NCBI RefSeq assembly: GCF_901709675.1
Contig: NC_051087.1
Coordinates: 8,334,884 to 8,398,883 of the forward strand
Direction of reading: 5' to 3'
Origin: Syngnathus acus
Taxonomy: Eukaryota > Chordata > Actinopteri > Syngnathiformes > Syngnathidae
DNA length: 64,000 nt
Part shown: one piece after another, positions 10,801 to 25,150 of the stretch
Layout: the number at the start of each line of letters is the position of its first letter
Numbering within the stretch: the stretch's first letter is position 1
The notes under the pieces: generated by a model
Seen by the model: the letters and a program-made list of their open reading frames with translations, nothing else
Database searches by the model: none
Told to the model about the DNA's origin: nothing
Translations under genes and position numbers: made by a program

Positions 10801-13089
10801 TTATAAGGTGCTTAGTTTTATGTTAACGCTGAAACATTGCTTTTGAAAAAGTAAAAAGTGAACTATCCAAATTAAATATTAAAAATATTTCATTAATCTT
10901 TCACTTAAACAAATAGCATACATACAAAAAAAGACATTTGTAATAAGTTTCATTCTCAAAGGAAAACAAATAGATTTCATGATTGTTCAGATTCTGACAC
11001 GATCCAAGTTCAAAATGTAAAGGTGTTCAACTTTGATGTTCATCTTGTGACATCTTTAGCTGCAGTGCCCCCTGATCTTCTAATGCACTGTAGGTGTCTG
11101 GATGAACACTGTTGGGGTTTTTTTTCTGTCTCCCCAGTGGTGACTATGTCGTGCTGACAAGTTGACAGAATATTTGATTGGGTGGGCTAGCTGTCAGCAT
11201 GAGCGACACTTGGCCACCTCTTGCCATAAAGTGGCCTCAAACCTGCGAGATGAGCCGAGCTTTAATAAGGCTGCACTCCCACCGTGCATCAATTTTCTTT
11301 TGCTTGCCAGCGCACATACCACGATGGATGGTGTGTTATACATTCAGCCGCTGAAAGTTGTGTGAAATTAACAGGAGCACCTTGTCCTGCTTGCTAGAAT
11401 ATCCCTTCCTTCTAACACTTTTTAGGTCACCGTTGAAATCATTTCCCAATTTATTATGTCGCGAACCGCTGTTTGGCCAGAAGATCGTGACCCACTAACA
11501 AGAACGTTCTACATAAACCAAGAATTTTTATTATCAATGTTCCACTGCAAACCTTAGTGGCAACTGTTTGCAAACATGTCAGACTTTTAGCCAGCATTAT
11601 TACTGCTCCTCATTAAAATGTTTTCTGCATTTATGTTTGCCCTGTTTGTCTAAAAAATGTGGTGTTTCTGTTTTGACGCCAAAAGCACTTAATTGCCTTA
11701 TTGCTTAGATTTATGTTTAAAGTTTCTGTCAGCCTGCAAATACATGCATGGTTATGAGTGGGTGTTTCTTATAAAATGCAATTGCTTTGTCGTCTCAGTT
11801 TGCTTTTATCCGCTTATGTGCTGTGTGCTGGTTGACAAACAAAAATAATAAAAGTAGTCATATTTATTTATTATATAGTTGAAGGACGTAAGCCCACTGT
11901 TGTCAAATATTATGACTTATTATTGTGATGATTAGTTTAATGTTGTCCTCAATGGAAAATAGGGCTATTATTTTTATTAAATTAACTATAGATAACTATT
12001 GCAACATCGAATCGATGAGGTAGTCTGTCCGTCTTTTGTTTTTTGTTTAACAAATGCAACATCGCTTGGTAAAGTCTCTGAAACTTTGAAAATGAGTAAA
12101 GCGTTATACCAACAAGGTTGTTGATTACTTCACTGTCGATCAAAGAGGGACTCGGCCTCAGACACTTCATCCAATTGTCATGCAGAACCTGAGCGTCCGG
12201 CCCAGTTTGGTAGAACTATTCATCAACCTGACCTTGATTTAAAAAAAAAAAAAGAAATAATGGTGCTAATACCATGTTAGCTCCCCTTTCATTGCTGAGA
12301 TGATCTTATTTTTCTCTCGTCTGGAAGTCTGGATTTTTAATATCAAAGGCTTTAACTGTTCGTGGGAAATTAACGGATTTGCTAGCATAGCAATCTCTTC
12401 ACCATTATGCACAAATCCTTTGCATTTTAGACTGAGAACTTTGTATTTAAAGAATTCATTTCTGGCTCCTTCTAGTGATTTTTCAGGGGACTGTAGCGAC
12501 TTAATATAGCCAATTACTATCCAAGTGTGGTGACTTGGAAGGATAGTTCCTTTTTTTCCTTTTGTATGGTTTCTAGGGCGGTGATTGTATTGTTTCAAGT
12601 AAGGAAGGAGAATGACAACCATAGAATGGTGGCAAAGTAATTCCATAGGGCAATCACTTGCATCGTTTAAAGTCCAATAAAAGCGCATATTTCTGCTTTT
12701 AACATCAGATTGTTATTGTATTTGACAGACTCAGAAGTCGTGTTCAGTATTCAGCGCAAGCCTCGTTTCAACAAGAAGGCTCAATAAAATCTCGCTGGAG
12801 ATGGGCTTTTATATAAGCACAAGTGGACCTGTGGCACAAAAAAAGACCCATTTGTGGATATGTGCATTAGTACCAAATCAAGTCTACTGAAAATTATTTC
12901 AGAAATTGTCTGTAATCTATGGTGGCAACAGCTGTTGATAAACCAAAAGAAACAAATGAATTGGGCCTCATAGAGTGATTAGGACTACCTTACCATAACG
13001 AGCTTTGGCAATTTAAATTTTGGTTTAGGCATTTCTGGGTGGAGTTTTTATATTTTCCCCATGCTTGTTTCTCCGATTATGTTTAATTA
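7846..13089. other. Intergenic, no gene seen
   Basis: AT-rich DNA without recognisable exons. It includes a common teleost repeat at 8741 and a stretch around 10640-10810 that is less repetitive and could be conserved non-coding DNA. A 140-codon frame on the minus strand (12266-12688) matches no family I know and is treated as chance. Confidence 0.4.
8741..8810. repeat. Dispersed teleost repeat fragment ('GCATTACCGCCACCTACTG' type)
   Basis: The TTCTTCTTCTTTTTG start, GGTTGGCCACC middle and GCATTACCGCCACCTACTG end form a string I recognise as abundant in teleost genomes. The parent element class is not certain. Confidence 0.5.
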
Positions 13090-13235
13090 TCCCTACATTT
13101 TAAAAACATGCATTAAGTGTATTGAAGACTTTAAATTGTCCATAGTGAATGGTTGTTTGTCTATATGAGCACTACAATGGACTTCTTGATCAAAGTCAGC
13201 TGGGAAAGGCTCTACTTCATCCTAGATCTTCATGA
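13090..13235 (-). repeat. Dispersed teleost repeat fragment
   Basis: Includes TTTAAATTGTCCATAGTGAA, TGGTTGTTTGTCTATATGAG and AAAGTCAGCTGGGAAAGGCT, ordered as in the widespread fish repeat whose other end reads ATCCATCCATTTTCT. It is decayed and truncated. Strand is given relative to that ATCC end. Confidence 0.6.
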
Positions 13236-16200
13236 CAAGCAGTATTTAAAAAAAAAAGCAAAGGATGAAGGGAGAAAATGAATCATGGACTAAAATGTTG
13301 GTTCCTGTTAGTCGACGGAAGAAATCCTCAGGTACTAAACAAATAAGCCTCAATTAGTGGCCAGAAAGGTCATCTCGCTTTTTATTCCTGTATCTAATTT
13401 TGGTGGAATTTGGTCTGTTGAATGTGCCATTCAAAACCACCCCTTTCATTGAATTCACTTTATGACTGCATAACAAAAAAAAAACTTGTGAATTACATTA
13501 CTTCTCAAACAGTACATACTTGATATTTCTCTAACTTTTTATAATTAAGTTCTTCCTTTTAAAAGCATTTCAATGTTATAAATAGTTTTGCTTTTTTATG
13601 GTTTAATACACACTACTTCCTCATCACCACATTCCATTACCTTAAAAGGACTCATATTATTTGATCTACTGTATCATATAATAAGTAATGATCCTTGGAT
13701 TTATTGGGGGTTTTTGCCACCTCACCACATTGGACATTGCATAGCACATGCACGGACACACAAACTAGTAACAAATATCTAAGAGTGTGCGTGTGTACAA
13801 AATTTACTAGTTACTAACACCGAACAAAATATAAGTCATTCTCTACTAAAAGTCATAAAATGTTTATTAACGCATTTTTTGTGAAACATCTTTATTCATA
13901 TAGTGTACATCTCATCTTAAAATCAACAGCACTGTATGCAAAATGTATTAGAGATAACGTATTTATAGATGAAAACAACAGAAAAAAAAATCTCATTTTG
14001 AATTAGTTTTATCTCATTTGAATCGCTCACAGAAACATTGTTTGTTTATTTGCACTGATGTTATCATTGGTGGAAAAACAGTTTTGCTGGAGAAAAGAAA
14101 TTAATTGGAATTCAGTGACTGAGCCAAATACAGGGAGAAGGTGTCATATTTAAGATTGGGTTGGGGGGGGTGGGCTGTTGTGATTTCATATCTGGATTTG
14201 TGTTGCCACCTGATGGCCGCAATGGGTAGCAACTTAATAAGACAACTGTCGCTCATTTCTTTTGGAAATGAGGACAAGAAATAATGGGTACATCAGTACA
14301 CACAGAAGCAAAGCTTAGGGAGACAGTCTAGCTCGGGAAAAGAGCTCGGTGAAGAAACAAGCACAAGAAAAAAAAAATCGTCTACCTGTTCTTGTATAAG
14401 AGCTGGTTGGTATCTGCAGAAAGCACTGCAGAAAGAAAGAAAAAGAAAGAGCATGTATGCAACAAACACTTAGCTTCTCATGCAAAAGCACAATTAGTCC
14501 AACGTTTGTGTCAGCAAACAAGGACAACACTAAAGCTCAAGTTAAAACCAACTGCTCTAGTGTGAACATTGCTACTTTGTTCCAGTAACTGTCAGAAAGA
14601 GATAAACAGATACTGTGAAACCAGTGGGTTTGTTGTTATTAAATCACACTAAGGTGTTTATCAAACTGTTATGGCCTATTTTGCAACAGCAGTTATTGCT
14701 CGGGCAGAATGAAGGGATTTAGGTCAGTCAGCGGAGTGTTTCTTTTTATGTTGCTTGGCCCTTTCAGATGTTAGAAATGCAACTTTGTATTAACTGTTGT
14801 TGACCAAGTGCATGTATATTTGAAGGTTTCCCCTGCTTATGAGTGTACTTGAAAGTAGAACAATTAGGTTTTTAAGAATAGCTTGAGGTTACAAAATGTT
14901 CTTTAAACTCATGAATTCAACTTGATTTCATGAGTTAGAGCAGCTCAAAAAGCGTTTTAAAATTATATTCCCTAAATCAAACATAAAAATACTTTTCCAA
15001 TGTATGTTTGTAGTATTTTGAATGAAAATAAAACTTTGGGGGTGACTCTATCTGTTGAGTAAAATCGATGGTATTGAAATCTGACAACCACTACAAAATT
15101 ATTCTCATTTTATTAAATGAACCATAAGATCTTTTTGTTTATATTTTACTAATCAAGTCTCACCACAAGTCAAATTAATACACGTGGCCTTGACATTGAT
15201 ACATGACAAATGTATGACTTATCACTCATGTTTTAATATTGGTGTTCAACTTCAAAAACATGTTAACCACTCTAAAATGTAAAAATAATATACTCTACTT
15301 TATCTTTGAGACTCGTCTGGAGATGCTTACAAAACCTCAAGTGTTATAAAAGTATAACATCTCTTACATTTTTAAGTCTGTAGGACTGTGCAAAGCCCTT
15401 TACTCTAGTTTGTTTGTTGGAGGAAGGACCTACAATTGCATGTCATACTTTTGTAATGTGTTTTGCTCGACATGTACTGTAGCAGTCTCCCCAAACTGGT
15501 TCAAGTGCCTTAAAGTTATGCTTTTCCCCATCCTGTTTTCCTCAACTTTATGTCTCTGTAACCGCTGCTGCGTTTTATAGATGTTCTCTGTGTGCACCAA
15601 AGACATCCCGTCAGAGATAACAGCAAACCAAGAGAGAGTCACTTTCTCTTCCGCTTGATTGTGATGAGAAGGAAAGGTTGGCTGGGGACGCCTTTTTGTG
15701 AACATTATATTCAGATGTCTGAAATCAGCATGAGGTTAACTCAGGCGTTACTTCTGACACTTCAATCCCACGGCAACATTTCAACACTGTCGAAAGCCTA
15801 TGAGTAGAGTGAGAAATAAGTCGTATTACTAATTCTTACACCAAGGAAGTTCCGTCACATACTTCACATCAAAAGACCAATCCGTGAATGCGGATGCGAT
15901 TTCTTAAGACGCCTGCCCCATAAAAAAAATACTAGGTTCAAAAACTGAAAAATCTTACTCCTTAATTTATAAACATAATCAAGATTATTTTTCAGATGAA
16001 GGAAATAAAAAAAAATCAATTTTACTATTGTATAATTTCCTACTTTTCCTACTTGGTATGTCCTTTCCGTGTAATAGCAATACGAAGAGTTCATGATGTC
16101 TTAAAACTGCTTTACCACAAGGACAGAATGCTCAGTCACTTCTTTATACAATGTGACTTGTATTCATTTTACTATGCACAGGTGAAAAGTTGAAGCAGGT

Positions 16201-19200
16201 CCTTCAAAGTTGGAGACTGTTGGCATTTAGGATATTAGCATATTTCATTCTCTGATCCCTAGAACATGTCTAGCAGTGCACAAAATGTTCATGAAATCCC
16301 CCATTCACCGGTGTCAAACTTTTCCTCTCCTACTGTTCCGCCTTTTGTATAACTGGAGCCATTAAAAAAGAGCTAATTACCTACCCAATCTATCATTTAT
16401 TGTAATTTCCCTCGATAAAAAATATGCCCTGCTCTCCTCTCAGGCATCGTGTCTTTATTGAGATAAATGCTCTTGTGCTAAGTCTTCACACAGACCGTCA
16501 CATCCAGGACACGGGGCCCCATTCCAACACTGGCCCTGGGCCACGTACAACTCATCTTGAAAATGTCACCTTGATGAGAATGGTGATGTTCAATCAACTT
16601 TATTATACAGTGGGGACTTTTGAGGACATTTGATGCTATTAATAAAGGAAATGAGGGACCTCATTTGTAGACGCTATCTACTGTACTGTATATTATTGAT
16701 TCTTCTAGAATTGTTGGGTTGTGGACTTAATAAGACATAAGACAGAGTGAGTAATAGTGTGACGCTATTTTTCCTTCGGTACTAAGTCAATAACACCCTC
16801 AGCTGTTGTACACTTAACCTGAATATTTGCTTGGTCCTGTATTGATTGTCAGAGGCTTTTTTCCCTATTGTTGCTTTGTGTTGTATGACTCTACTGCGAC
16901 ATACTGTAAGAAGTTCTAAAAAGGAGTTAACTAAAGTCACCAAAATATATTACTGCAAAGTATTTTCAGGGTACAATTGTAGACTTGGATCTTGTTTCAA
17001 TATGCAGGTAGAAGAGATGAAGGGAAATTAGTGCCCAAATATTAAGAGTAGGGATGGACCAAAAGGATGACATGGAACAGAAAGGGTAAGAAGATTTATG
17101 AGAAGGTTGGGAAGAAGGGAAATGTGAGTTGCAGGGGTCATGACAAAGGACAATAGATGTGAATACTGTGCAGTAATTATCTTGAAATAGTAATACAGTT
17201 CAAAGTGCCTTGTGGGCCCTTTGGTAGATAGCTAATGTTCTTGTTCTCCCATTGTCCTCCCCACCAGACTGCACTGATGTCCACTGTGTGTTTGTGTGTG
17301 AGCGTGTGTGTCCATGCATATCTTCACGCTTGACTAGTTTCCTCATTGCTGCAGTCCTCTAATTGTCTCAAGGAGACGTGGTGCTAGAGGAGGAAAAACA
17401 ATAACGAGACTAAGATGGATTAGTTTTGCCTCTTTGTTCTATAATTCATTTTTATTTTATTGATTGTTGTCTATTTAGTCTATGTATTATTTGGTGAGTC
17501 ACAAATGAATTACTGTGTATCCATTTTGTGAGTCTTGACCATAGGTCCTATTGGTACTGTTGTATTTTTCATCTTGTAGTTTCATCCATCCATTTTCAAC
17601 ATCCCGTGCAGGGTGGCCAAGTTTGCTTGAGTTTATCCCATCTGACAAAAGGCTGACAACATCCTAAAGCATCTTGTAGTTTCAAAGAAAAACATTTTAT
17701 CATCTTTATTTCCAGCATTTTTCATCATTGTGATTGCAAAATTGTTCTAAATAATGAATGACTTGAATAAATCTGTTGTAGGGTCAAACTGTCATCATGC
17801 AGAAAACTATATTTCTGATCATATCCATCCAAACAAGTAAGCAGAAGCTCAGATAACATCACACATGGAAAGTAAGAAAAAAACGGACCATAAAACACAT
17901 ACAAGCACTTGGGGGTGTGCAGATGAGAGAGCCACTTGACAAGAAAACAAAGGAGTGATGCATTATGAAGTTGTTTTGAATATGAGATATGGCGTTAATA
18001 ATGATGCTGCTGTCTCCTTTATTTTATTTATTGCCCCCAAGATCATTCAGCCTGCACCTTTGCATACCCAAGTAAGCTACTGTCATGGAGTGAATGTGAC
18101 GGCGTTAGATTTACCGCCGTGTTGCTTCACAGTGACTGTGAGCGGCGTTTCCTGTGCGTTGTGGGCTGCATGCTTATGAAGTTCATGAAAGCATACAAAT
18201 CAGCTTGTCCAGGGTTTATTTAGCGGAGCCCACAGTGCAGTCATCTCTGTTAGAAGAAAATACAGACAAAAAAAGATTTTTAAAGGAGGTTTGGGGTTAT
18301 AATTCAAATTCTGATTCCCATGACTTATTGCACTCTGACAAAAGATGAAAAGTGAAATTAATTTAGCAAAAACACCTTCGCATGGCATTGACATCTTCAC
18401 TCCCCACGATTTGCCCATTATATTACTCATTGATGTAGGCCGATGCTTGTTGTAGCTCTTCTAGTTTCTGGAGCAATGCCATCCCATTTATCTTGATTCT
18501 AAAGGTAATGATGGAATAGACTCTCTAGCCACAGACTCAATCAAATATGAAAGACTAAGACAAGTTAGAGGTCATGAATTTGCACAATAGAGCCAAAAGC
18601 CAATCATAAACAAGCTACTTTATCTTCAACAGTCTGCACAGTTTATGCCTCAGCACACGAATAAAAGTCAATATTATTCATCCTGTATAAACTCGACTTA
18701 AATATTCAAACATTACACATACAAACATTAGTCTAACCTTTGAGTTTTGTCATCGGAGTGGTCATCGGGAGAGACTGGATGGTGATGGAAAAGACTAAGA
18801 TTTTTATTCTGTTCACATGCTGATGTCGTGTGTCTGTGCCCCTGCTCTCGTGTCTCTCTTCTTAAAAGAAGCAGCCTGAAAATTCTAATTTCAAAGGTTT
18901 TTTATCCCTTCAGATACTTTCTCCATGTAATTTTCTGTTGGCGTATAGTAATAAAAATTTTACCTAAGAGTAATGGTGAATAGGGTGCTGCACTTTCTTT
19001 ACAAAGTATGGAGAATCGTTTTCCAAGCTACATGTAAATGAATTAATTTTCTAAGAAATTGCATAAATGAATTAGGCACAGGTGTATATTATCTGTTCAT
19101 CACAGCCATGCATTTCTACAAACTAAAGATTTAATACAGATGGATGGATTCAAGCTACTCTGGAGGTTGCGTTTTTAATTTTTCCACAAGTTCTAAGAGA

Positions 19201-20470
19201 AAGACTAGTGAATTAGGTTGAAACAAAGTATTCAAAATGTTGTTCACATTGTGTCATTTTGACAGCTCATTCCAGAAGTAAACTCACTCTGTCTTCCTTA
19301 CTTGCTTTTTCTCACTGTCACGCTCAGATCTTCTAATCGAATTTACTTCGAGGTCTTGTACAAAAACGCAGGTTCCATTACTCTACAGCTACTGTGAACT
19401 ATCTCCAAACAATCTGAATAGCAGCCAGACCAAAATGTAAAGATATTCTTGGATCCACCAAGATATCCCTTTTCTATTCTTGCCAATTGGACATGCGGTA
19501 CCTCAACCTTTGAAACAAAAACGAGCACGCAGCATAAATGCAAATAGAATGCAAATCTAGAAATAAAGGCTTTAAAAATGCGTGAGGATGAAGATGATTT
19601 AAAAAGGAGAAAAGAGAATGACATGGAGAGGGGGCCTCATCAAAAGTTTGAACGCCAATTACAGGCAGATTGTTAGTCACATAAGGTCCACACAGGCATG
19701 TACCTGCCACGGGGGGTCATTTACACCTCCTTTTAATGATATCTTTCAAAGGACAATGCATCCATGCACCTGGACTATACTTTTAACTTTGAACATTTAG
19801 GGCTAGTTGTAAACGTGAAGGGATGCCAATTATGTCCGTGAATAAACAGGTTCATTTCAGAATGGTAATTGAGCTTGACCGTTGTGGTTCAATTAACACA
19901 AAAGGGGATGTTTTGTGGTTTGAGTTGATTGGATGTGGACTGCACGTCAACATCTCTTCTTGCTTTCTGGATACCAATTTCTGCTCTGAACGAGATGCAG
20001 GGGAATGTTTATATGAGCACACTCCTCAAACTAATAGCCTCTGCTCCAAAGTAAATCAGCATACGTTGCGTTAGCTCCCTCCACCAGGAGCTGTCTCGTG
20101 TTCTTAAAATCAATTGGTTTGTAGTGTCTATATTCGAATTGTGGCTCCTGTGGCTTGCAGTGTGGGCCACACTGCATAGTTTATAGTCTGCAGATTGGAA
20201 AAGTCAGCTTGTGTTGTAAAGGTCATAAAGTGGTTGTAGGTGGCTGTAGGTATTAGTAATGGTCATAATAAATAGAAACAATAGCCCTAAGTCCTAAGCA
20301 TGTTTTCTAACAGAATCTTTTACTTTTAAGCTGCATATTGCTTTGCACAAAATTTATTAATTATACTGCCCACTGGAAAAAAATTTTGATTTAATATTTG
20401 TATTTATAGATGCATATATTTACAGTGACAGCTTACTGTGACCCAAATGAGGACAAGCACTTTAGTAAAC
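13236..20470. other. Intergenic, no gene seen
   Basis: AT-rich DNA. Apart from a decayed repeat at 17580 I see no exon chain, RNA gene or intact transposon. Short open frames here lack splice context and family resemblance. Confidence 0.4.
17580..17660 (+). repeat. Dispersed teleost repeat fragment
   Basis: Begins CATCCATCCATTTTCAACAT and continues with GGGTGGCC and TTTATCCCATCTGAC, the signature of the ATCCATCCATTTTCT fish repeat. Confidence 0.6.
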
Positions 20471-20474
20471 AGTG

Positions 20475-20570
20475 GTCATGGAAAAATGAAGTTTCACATT
20501 AGGTTCATGAACCAGTTGTTGGATTTTTCTTTTTTTACCCTTCTAGATGGCACTTTCTGTTCAACCTTGG
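20475..20570 (+). mobile_element. One-armed copy of the 7041 foldback MITE
   Basis: GTGGTCATGGAAAAATGAAG, TTCATGAACCAGTTGTT and CTTCTAGATGGCACTTTC follow the left arm of the element at 7041-7250 in order. The right arm is absent; another dispersed repeat starts at about 20612. Confidence 0.6.
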
Positions 20571-20611
20571 AGAGCATGCGGACTGTTTTTTTCTTCAAAC
20601 TTTTTATTTAA

Positions 20612-20800
20612 ACCATCCATCCATCCATTTCATATACCGCTTACAGCGCTTAGGGTGAGGGTAGATGGTGTCTACCACAGATCACTTTGGGCGAAAGGTA
20701 GACTAGACCTTGGATTGGTCATCAATCAACCACAGGGCACATATACAGTAGAGACATTCCACCATTCACACTCACAGTCACACAGTGACTGTGAGAACTA
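20612..20800 (+). repeat. Dispersed teleost repeat fragment
   Basis: Starts CCATCCATCCATTTCATA, then ACCGCTTA, GGATTGGTCATCAATCAACC, ACAGGGCACATATACAG and ACCATTCACACTCACAG. This is the longest copy of this family in the window. Confidence 0.7.
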
Positions 20801-23800
20801 AACACACACTGCCTGCACTGAAATGAGGTAGGTTTGTATATTGAAGGTATCCTTGTTACTGTACTGAGCTGTGTTGTCGTTTTGAAATAAAGTTCATTTC
20901 TGTAACTTTTAACAAGTTCAGCAAAAGGAATGATGCACATAACAAGCCATGCTTTATATTTGTTTGTTTTTTGTTTTCTTTTTTCAAATCACAACTTTTC
21001 GGCGATGTACCTGTCAGTATAACAGCAGTCCTGGAAATGATCTGCAAAAAATAAACCCATTTTACAACAGTGAGCTCAAATGAATTGCCATGGCCATAGG
21101 AATAAACACCCTACTATACTCCCTTACATTATTTCCTATAATTTGAATTAAAAGTTTTGATTTAAAATACTATCGCATCTTGTCGTGCAATTACATTTTT
21201 AACGGCAAAGTAAATTGAGTTGAAATTGTTGCTCACATTAAAATATGACACTGCCACTTTGAATGAGGGATAAAGTCACATTTTCCTCCATGTTACCTTT
21301 TCCTCCCATCCCCACTCCCCTCCCTGTTTTTCCTGTTTGTTCTTCCTACTGAGAAACTCATTTTATCTTGACGCAGTTGTTTGTTTTCCCACAGTCTTTT
21401 GGCATTCCTGGCAGCGTTTGAAGTGACACACTAAAATGAATGTATCCCCTTTCGATGCCTGACTGATTCATCGCTTTTCATCACAAAGTTTCTCAAGTTT
21501 TAAGAGCAGCTGAAATTGTTTTACCTCTATTCTTTACCTACTTCTTGAGGGTGTATATGCAAGCCTCACATTTCCTTTCAGTGATGCATGATGATGATGA
21601 TATATTGTGGTGTGATTGATGGAGACGCACTGTACTGTATGAATAGATCAAGAGAGCGGCAATATTAAATCAGGAGAGTGACTTTGGATTCTCTTCGGAC
21701 TTGTAGAACAGGCTGAAATCATATTTGAGACTCATAGCATCCACAGATATGACTGTAAATAATAATGCACTCGAAGAGACTTAATTTATTGCTTGCTAAG
21801 ATGATAAAAAGATCAAATATCTGCTCGTACCTCAGCTTCACAGTGAATGTAATGGCACATCGTATCAGTTTGACAATTCCATGTTTACTTCAGTCCAGTC
21901 AATTGGGTCCATCAAAGTATCGCTAGATAAAAAAACGCCCACATTCACGCAAACTCAATGAACATAAATTTACCTTGCCTTACTTAGTTACCCAGAAATA
22001 GCAATGTTACCATTTTTGCATATTATTCAAATCCTGCTGCCAATGGTGTTAAAGTGGTGTAAAAAAAAAAAAGAAATTATGGTGTGCCAGGGCTCCACGT
22101 TCACAGGAGCCTATCAGCTATTATAAAGTTTTGACTACTGTCAAGCCCCACCCATAGTTCCCTTTCCCATCATGTTATCTTACCCACTTAGTTTGTCATT
22201 TTTGTACTGTTTATTCTTAAATTTTAGTACATGAATCATCATATCAGCTGTCTGTGTACCATAATGTATATGATCTGAAAAGTGCTGTTTACTCATCCTG
22301 GATTGCTTTGTTTTTTAAATAGTACCAAAAAAGTGGAAACCCTTTCTGTTATCCAACACAAATGCTTGTCTGACTCTTGGTCGTAAAGTATGAAGAGAAT
22401 ATATTGAAAATTTATTGCCTGCTCATGTTACAATTTTGCTTTTATGGTGGCAAGATGGCTTCCTCCAAATCATTCATAAGTGGAACATTCATACACTGTG
22501 AGACAAGAGTCTTTGGAAGAAAAGTGAAAAAGATAAAGTTCATCCCCCCTAAAAAGTTTAAACCAACTATCATAATTAGCACATTGGAGCAAACATGAAT
22601 AATATATCCCCCATCCATTTTCACCTTCATCATAAGACCAAAATCTTATTTTCTTCTGTCATCCATCATGCAGCATCTTTTGCTGTTGCATTAATAAGTC
22701 AAGAATGTGCTTTTTGGCCTTGACACATCCCCTGATTGCTGACAGCAGAGGTCTGTTGGTGGAGGGATGTGTGTACTGCTGAAATATTGAACATCCCAAT
22801 ACACAGCAGATGTTAACCTGTGTGTGTGCACATGCGTGTGTGTGTGCATGCCCTCCTGTGCGCACTTGCTTGACTGGGATTACCTGCTGGAATGCTATGA
22901 ATATTTTAGATCGCTCCAAATCAAGCCTGAAAGTTAATGATGTTAGAAAGGATAATTGAAAGAAGGATAGTGAAGGTATTAGGGGTAGTATGCGTATCAT
23001 ATGGTCCTCAGATCATAAATTCCATGTGTTCTCATTTCATGTGCACTCATCTCTCTAGTTTGACTGAATAAAAGATTTGGTGTATTTCAAAATGACTTAT
23101 TATATAATTAGAACGTTTCCAGAACGTTGATTATTATCCAACTTTTTCCCTCAGCATTATCCAACTTTTCCAGCATAATAAAAAATGAGTCATTCAACTT
23201 CGGTTAGGCTTGCAATGATAAAAAGTGAATTGCTTATAAAGTTCACTTGAAATATTCATTGTGAACGTTAACAAATGAAATTTAAAAACAGAGATCAGTT
23301 CAACGTTTCCAGTAGATTTGAACCTATTACCTTATGTGAATTTTACGAAATAAGATGGATGACATGCACTTACATTAAAATATATCAAGTTATATTGGGT
23401 CATAACCTAAAATGGGGGTTCACACTCGGTCTCTTCTCTAAAAGGCATGAAGCACATTGTCGAGGCCTTGACTCTGGAGATTGACTTGGATACTCTCAGA
23501 CTCTTTGCTCTTTGCATCTTCTAGTGTAGCCTTTGTTCAATGGTAGACAGTCACAATTGTATTTTCCATGGCTTTACTCAGCAAACAACAATAACAACCA
23601 AACGTAATAAACACATTCACACAATTGCTGCACAGCCACAACTGACAATGCACAGACTGTCTAACCATTAGCCAGTTTACAGCCCGTTGCTAACATGATC
23701 TTAGAACAGCCAACTCTACACTTTGCTGACGCCCATGTCACTCACCAATCCAACCTTTTAAAAGCTTCTTTTATATCCACCAATACAAAAGTGTAGCATG

Positions 23801-23976
23801 TGTAGATGGCATCCCCTAGTGGGCAAAAACAATACCAGCATCTCACATGGATACATTGTTTGGCATCTTGTGTAATCATGCAAAATCATTTTTTAGCCAA
23901 TCAGTTGAATGATCAATGGGAGAAATTCTAGAATAATCAATTCTACAAATATTCTGTACCCTCAGCATCTCTTGCA

Positions 23977-24000
23977 TGTGTGTGTGTGTGTGTGTGTGTG
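23977..24000. repeat. (TG)12 microsatellite
   Basis: Uninterrupted TG dinucleotide run. Confidence 0.9.
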
Positions 24001-25039
24001 ACTGCATGTCAGCACTATAATTACCCTTTTGCCGTAGTTATTTTTTCTTTTTTCTTTTTTTTTTAAACCGTCAACGCATTCGGAGGAAGGATGAGCTTAA
24101 AAGAAATGAGTAAATTGACAAGGTCAGGACCAAAATAAATTGAAATTACCAATCAGCTAATCGAGTCATCTTAATTAAAAATGTCTATCGTTAAATTAAC
24201 GAACATGATTTTCTGCTTTTTAGTCATTTTGTGGCCCAGACATCTTTAATCACCTCTGACCTTGAGGACTGATAACAAAACCAATTGCTCAACTACATTT
24301 TAGAAATTTCCACAAGTGGTGTAGGGATATAAAAGCACATTGAGCTAGAAAGTAAATTGGATTTCAATGTTGATTAAAAAAAATGAAAATGAATAAACGA
24401 GAAGAGACTTTTAGGGTATACATTAGTGCAGTATTATAACACAAGCCTGAGTTAGGATTCAGAAGTTTTGAGTTTAAATATTTCCAAGGACAAGATACTT
24501 ATTTGCCATAATTGTCAAAATGAAAATAATTAAAACACGCAGCTTGTTTTTCTTGCTCAAATGTCTTTGTCGGCATAACAGAAAATTGTTTGTTCTATGA
24601 GTTCAAATATGGATGAAAACAGGACACACAGCAGGGAAAATACTGAGATATGTGGGAAGAACAAGACAGGCCGACCAATTAAGGACAAAGCAGCAGGAGG
24701 AGAGGCTCTGAATAGTCACAGCTTTTTTTTCTTTGTTTACATGCGTCTGTGTGTGCATGCACATGCATGTCTTTGTGTGGTGTCACAGTAGCTTCCATTT
24801 TAGTGCCACAGAATCCATTGCAGGCTTTGCTAACTGTTGAGGGAGTTTTTGGGTGGGTTGCGAGAACAATAAATGCGCTCAGCAGCAGCCTTCGGAATTA
24901 TACTGTGCCTGGGATGGGTGCTTAATCCCCTGATCAGAATTTAAGTGTTAGCTGACGGTGTAAATAAAAAAAAAAATCAGTATTTCAGGTATTGCTTCAG
25001 ACCATCTGGCGTACATGTAACAAAACATTTCCTTAAAAG

Positions 25040-25150
25040 AGGATCATACCAACAGTACGACATGGCCGTGGTAGTGTGATGGTCTGGGGATGCTTTACTA
25101 CTTCAGCACCTGGATGACTTATTGTGATTGATGGAACCGTGCCATGAGAT
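25040..25150 (+). pseudogene. Tc1-like transposase remnant
   Basis: Read from 25061, the + strand gives HGRGSVMVWGCFTTSAPG, then a stop, then LIVIDGT. This matches the transposase core around the GGSVMVWGCF motif, which lies between catalytic acidic residues in Tc1-family elements. Two in-frame stops and the loss of everything on either side show it is dead. Neighbouring DNA is too decayed to place the inverted repeats. Confidence 0.75.
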
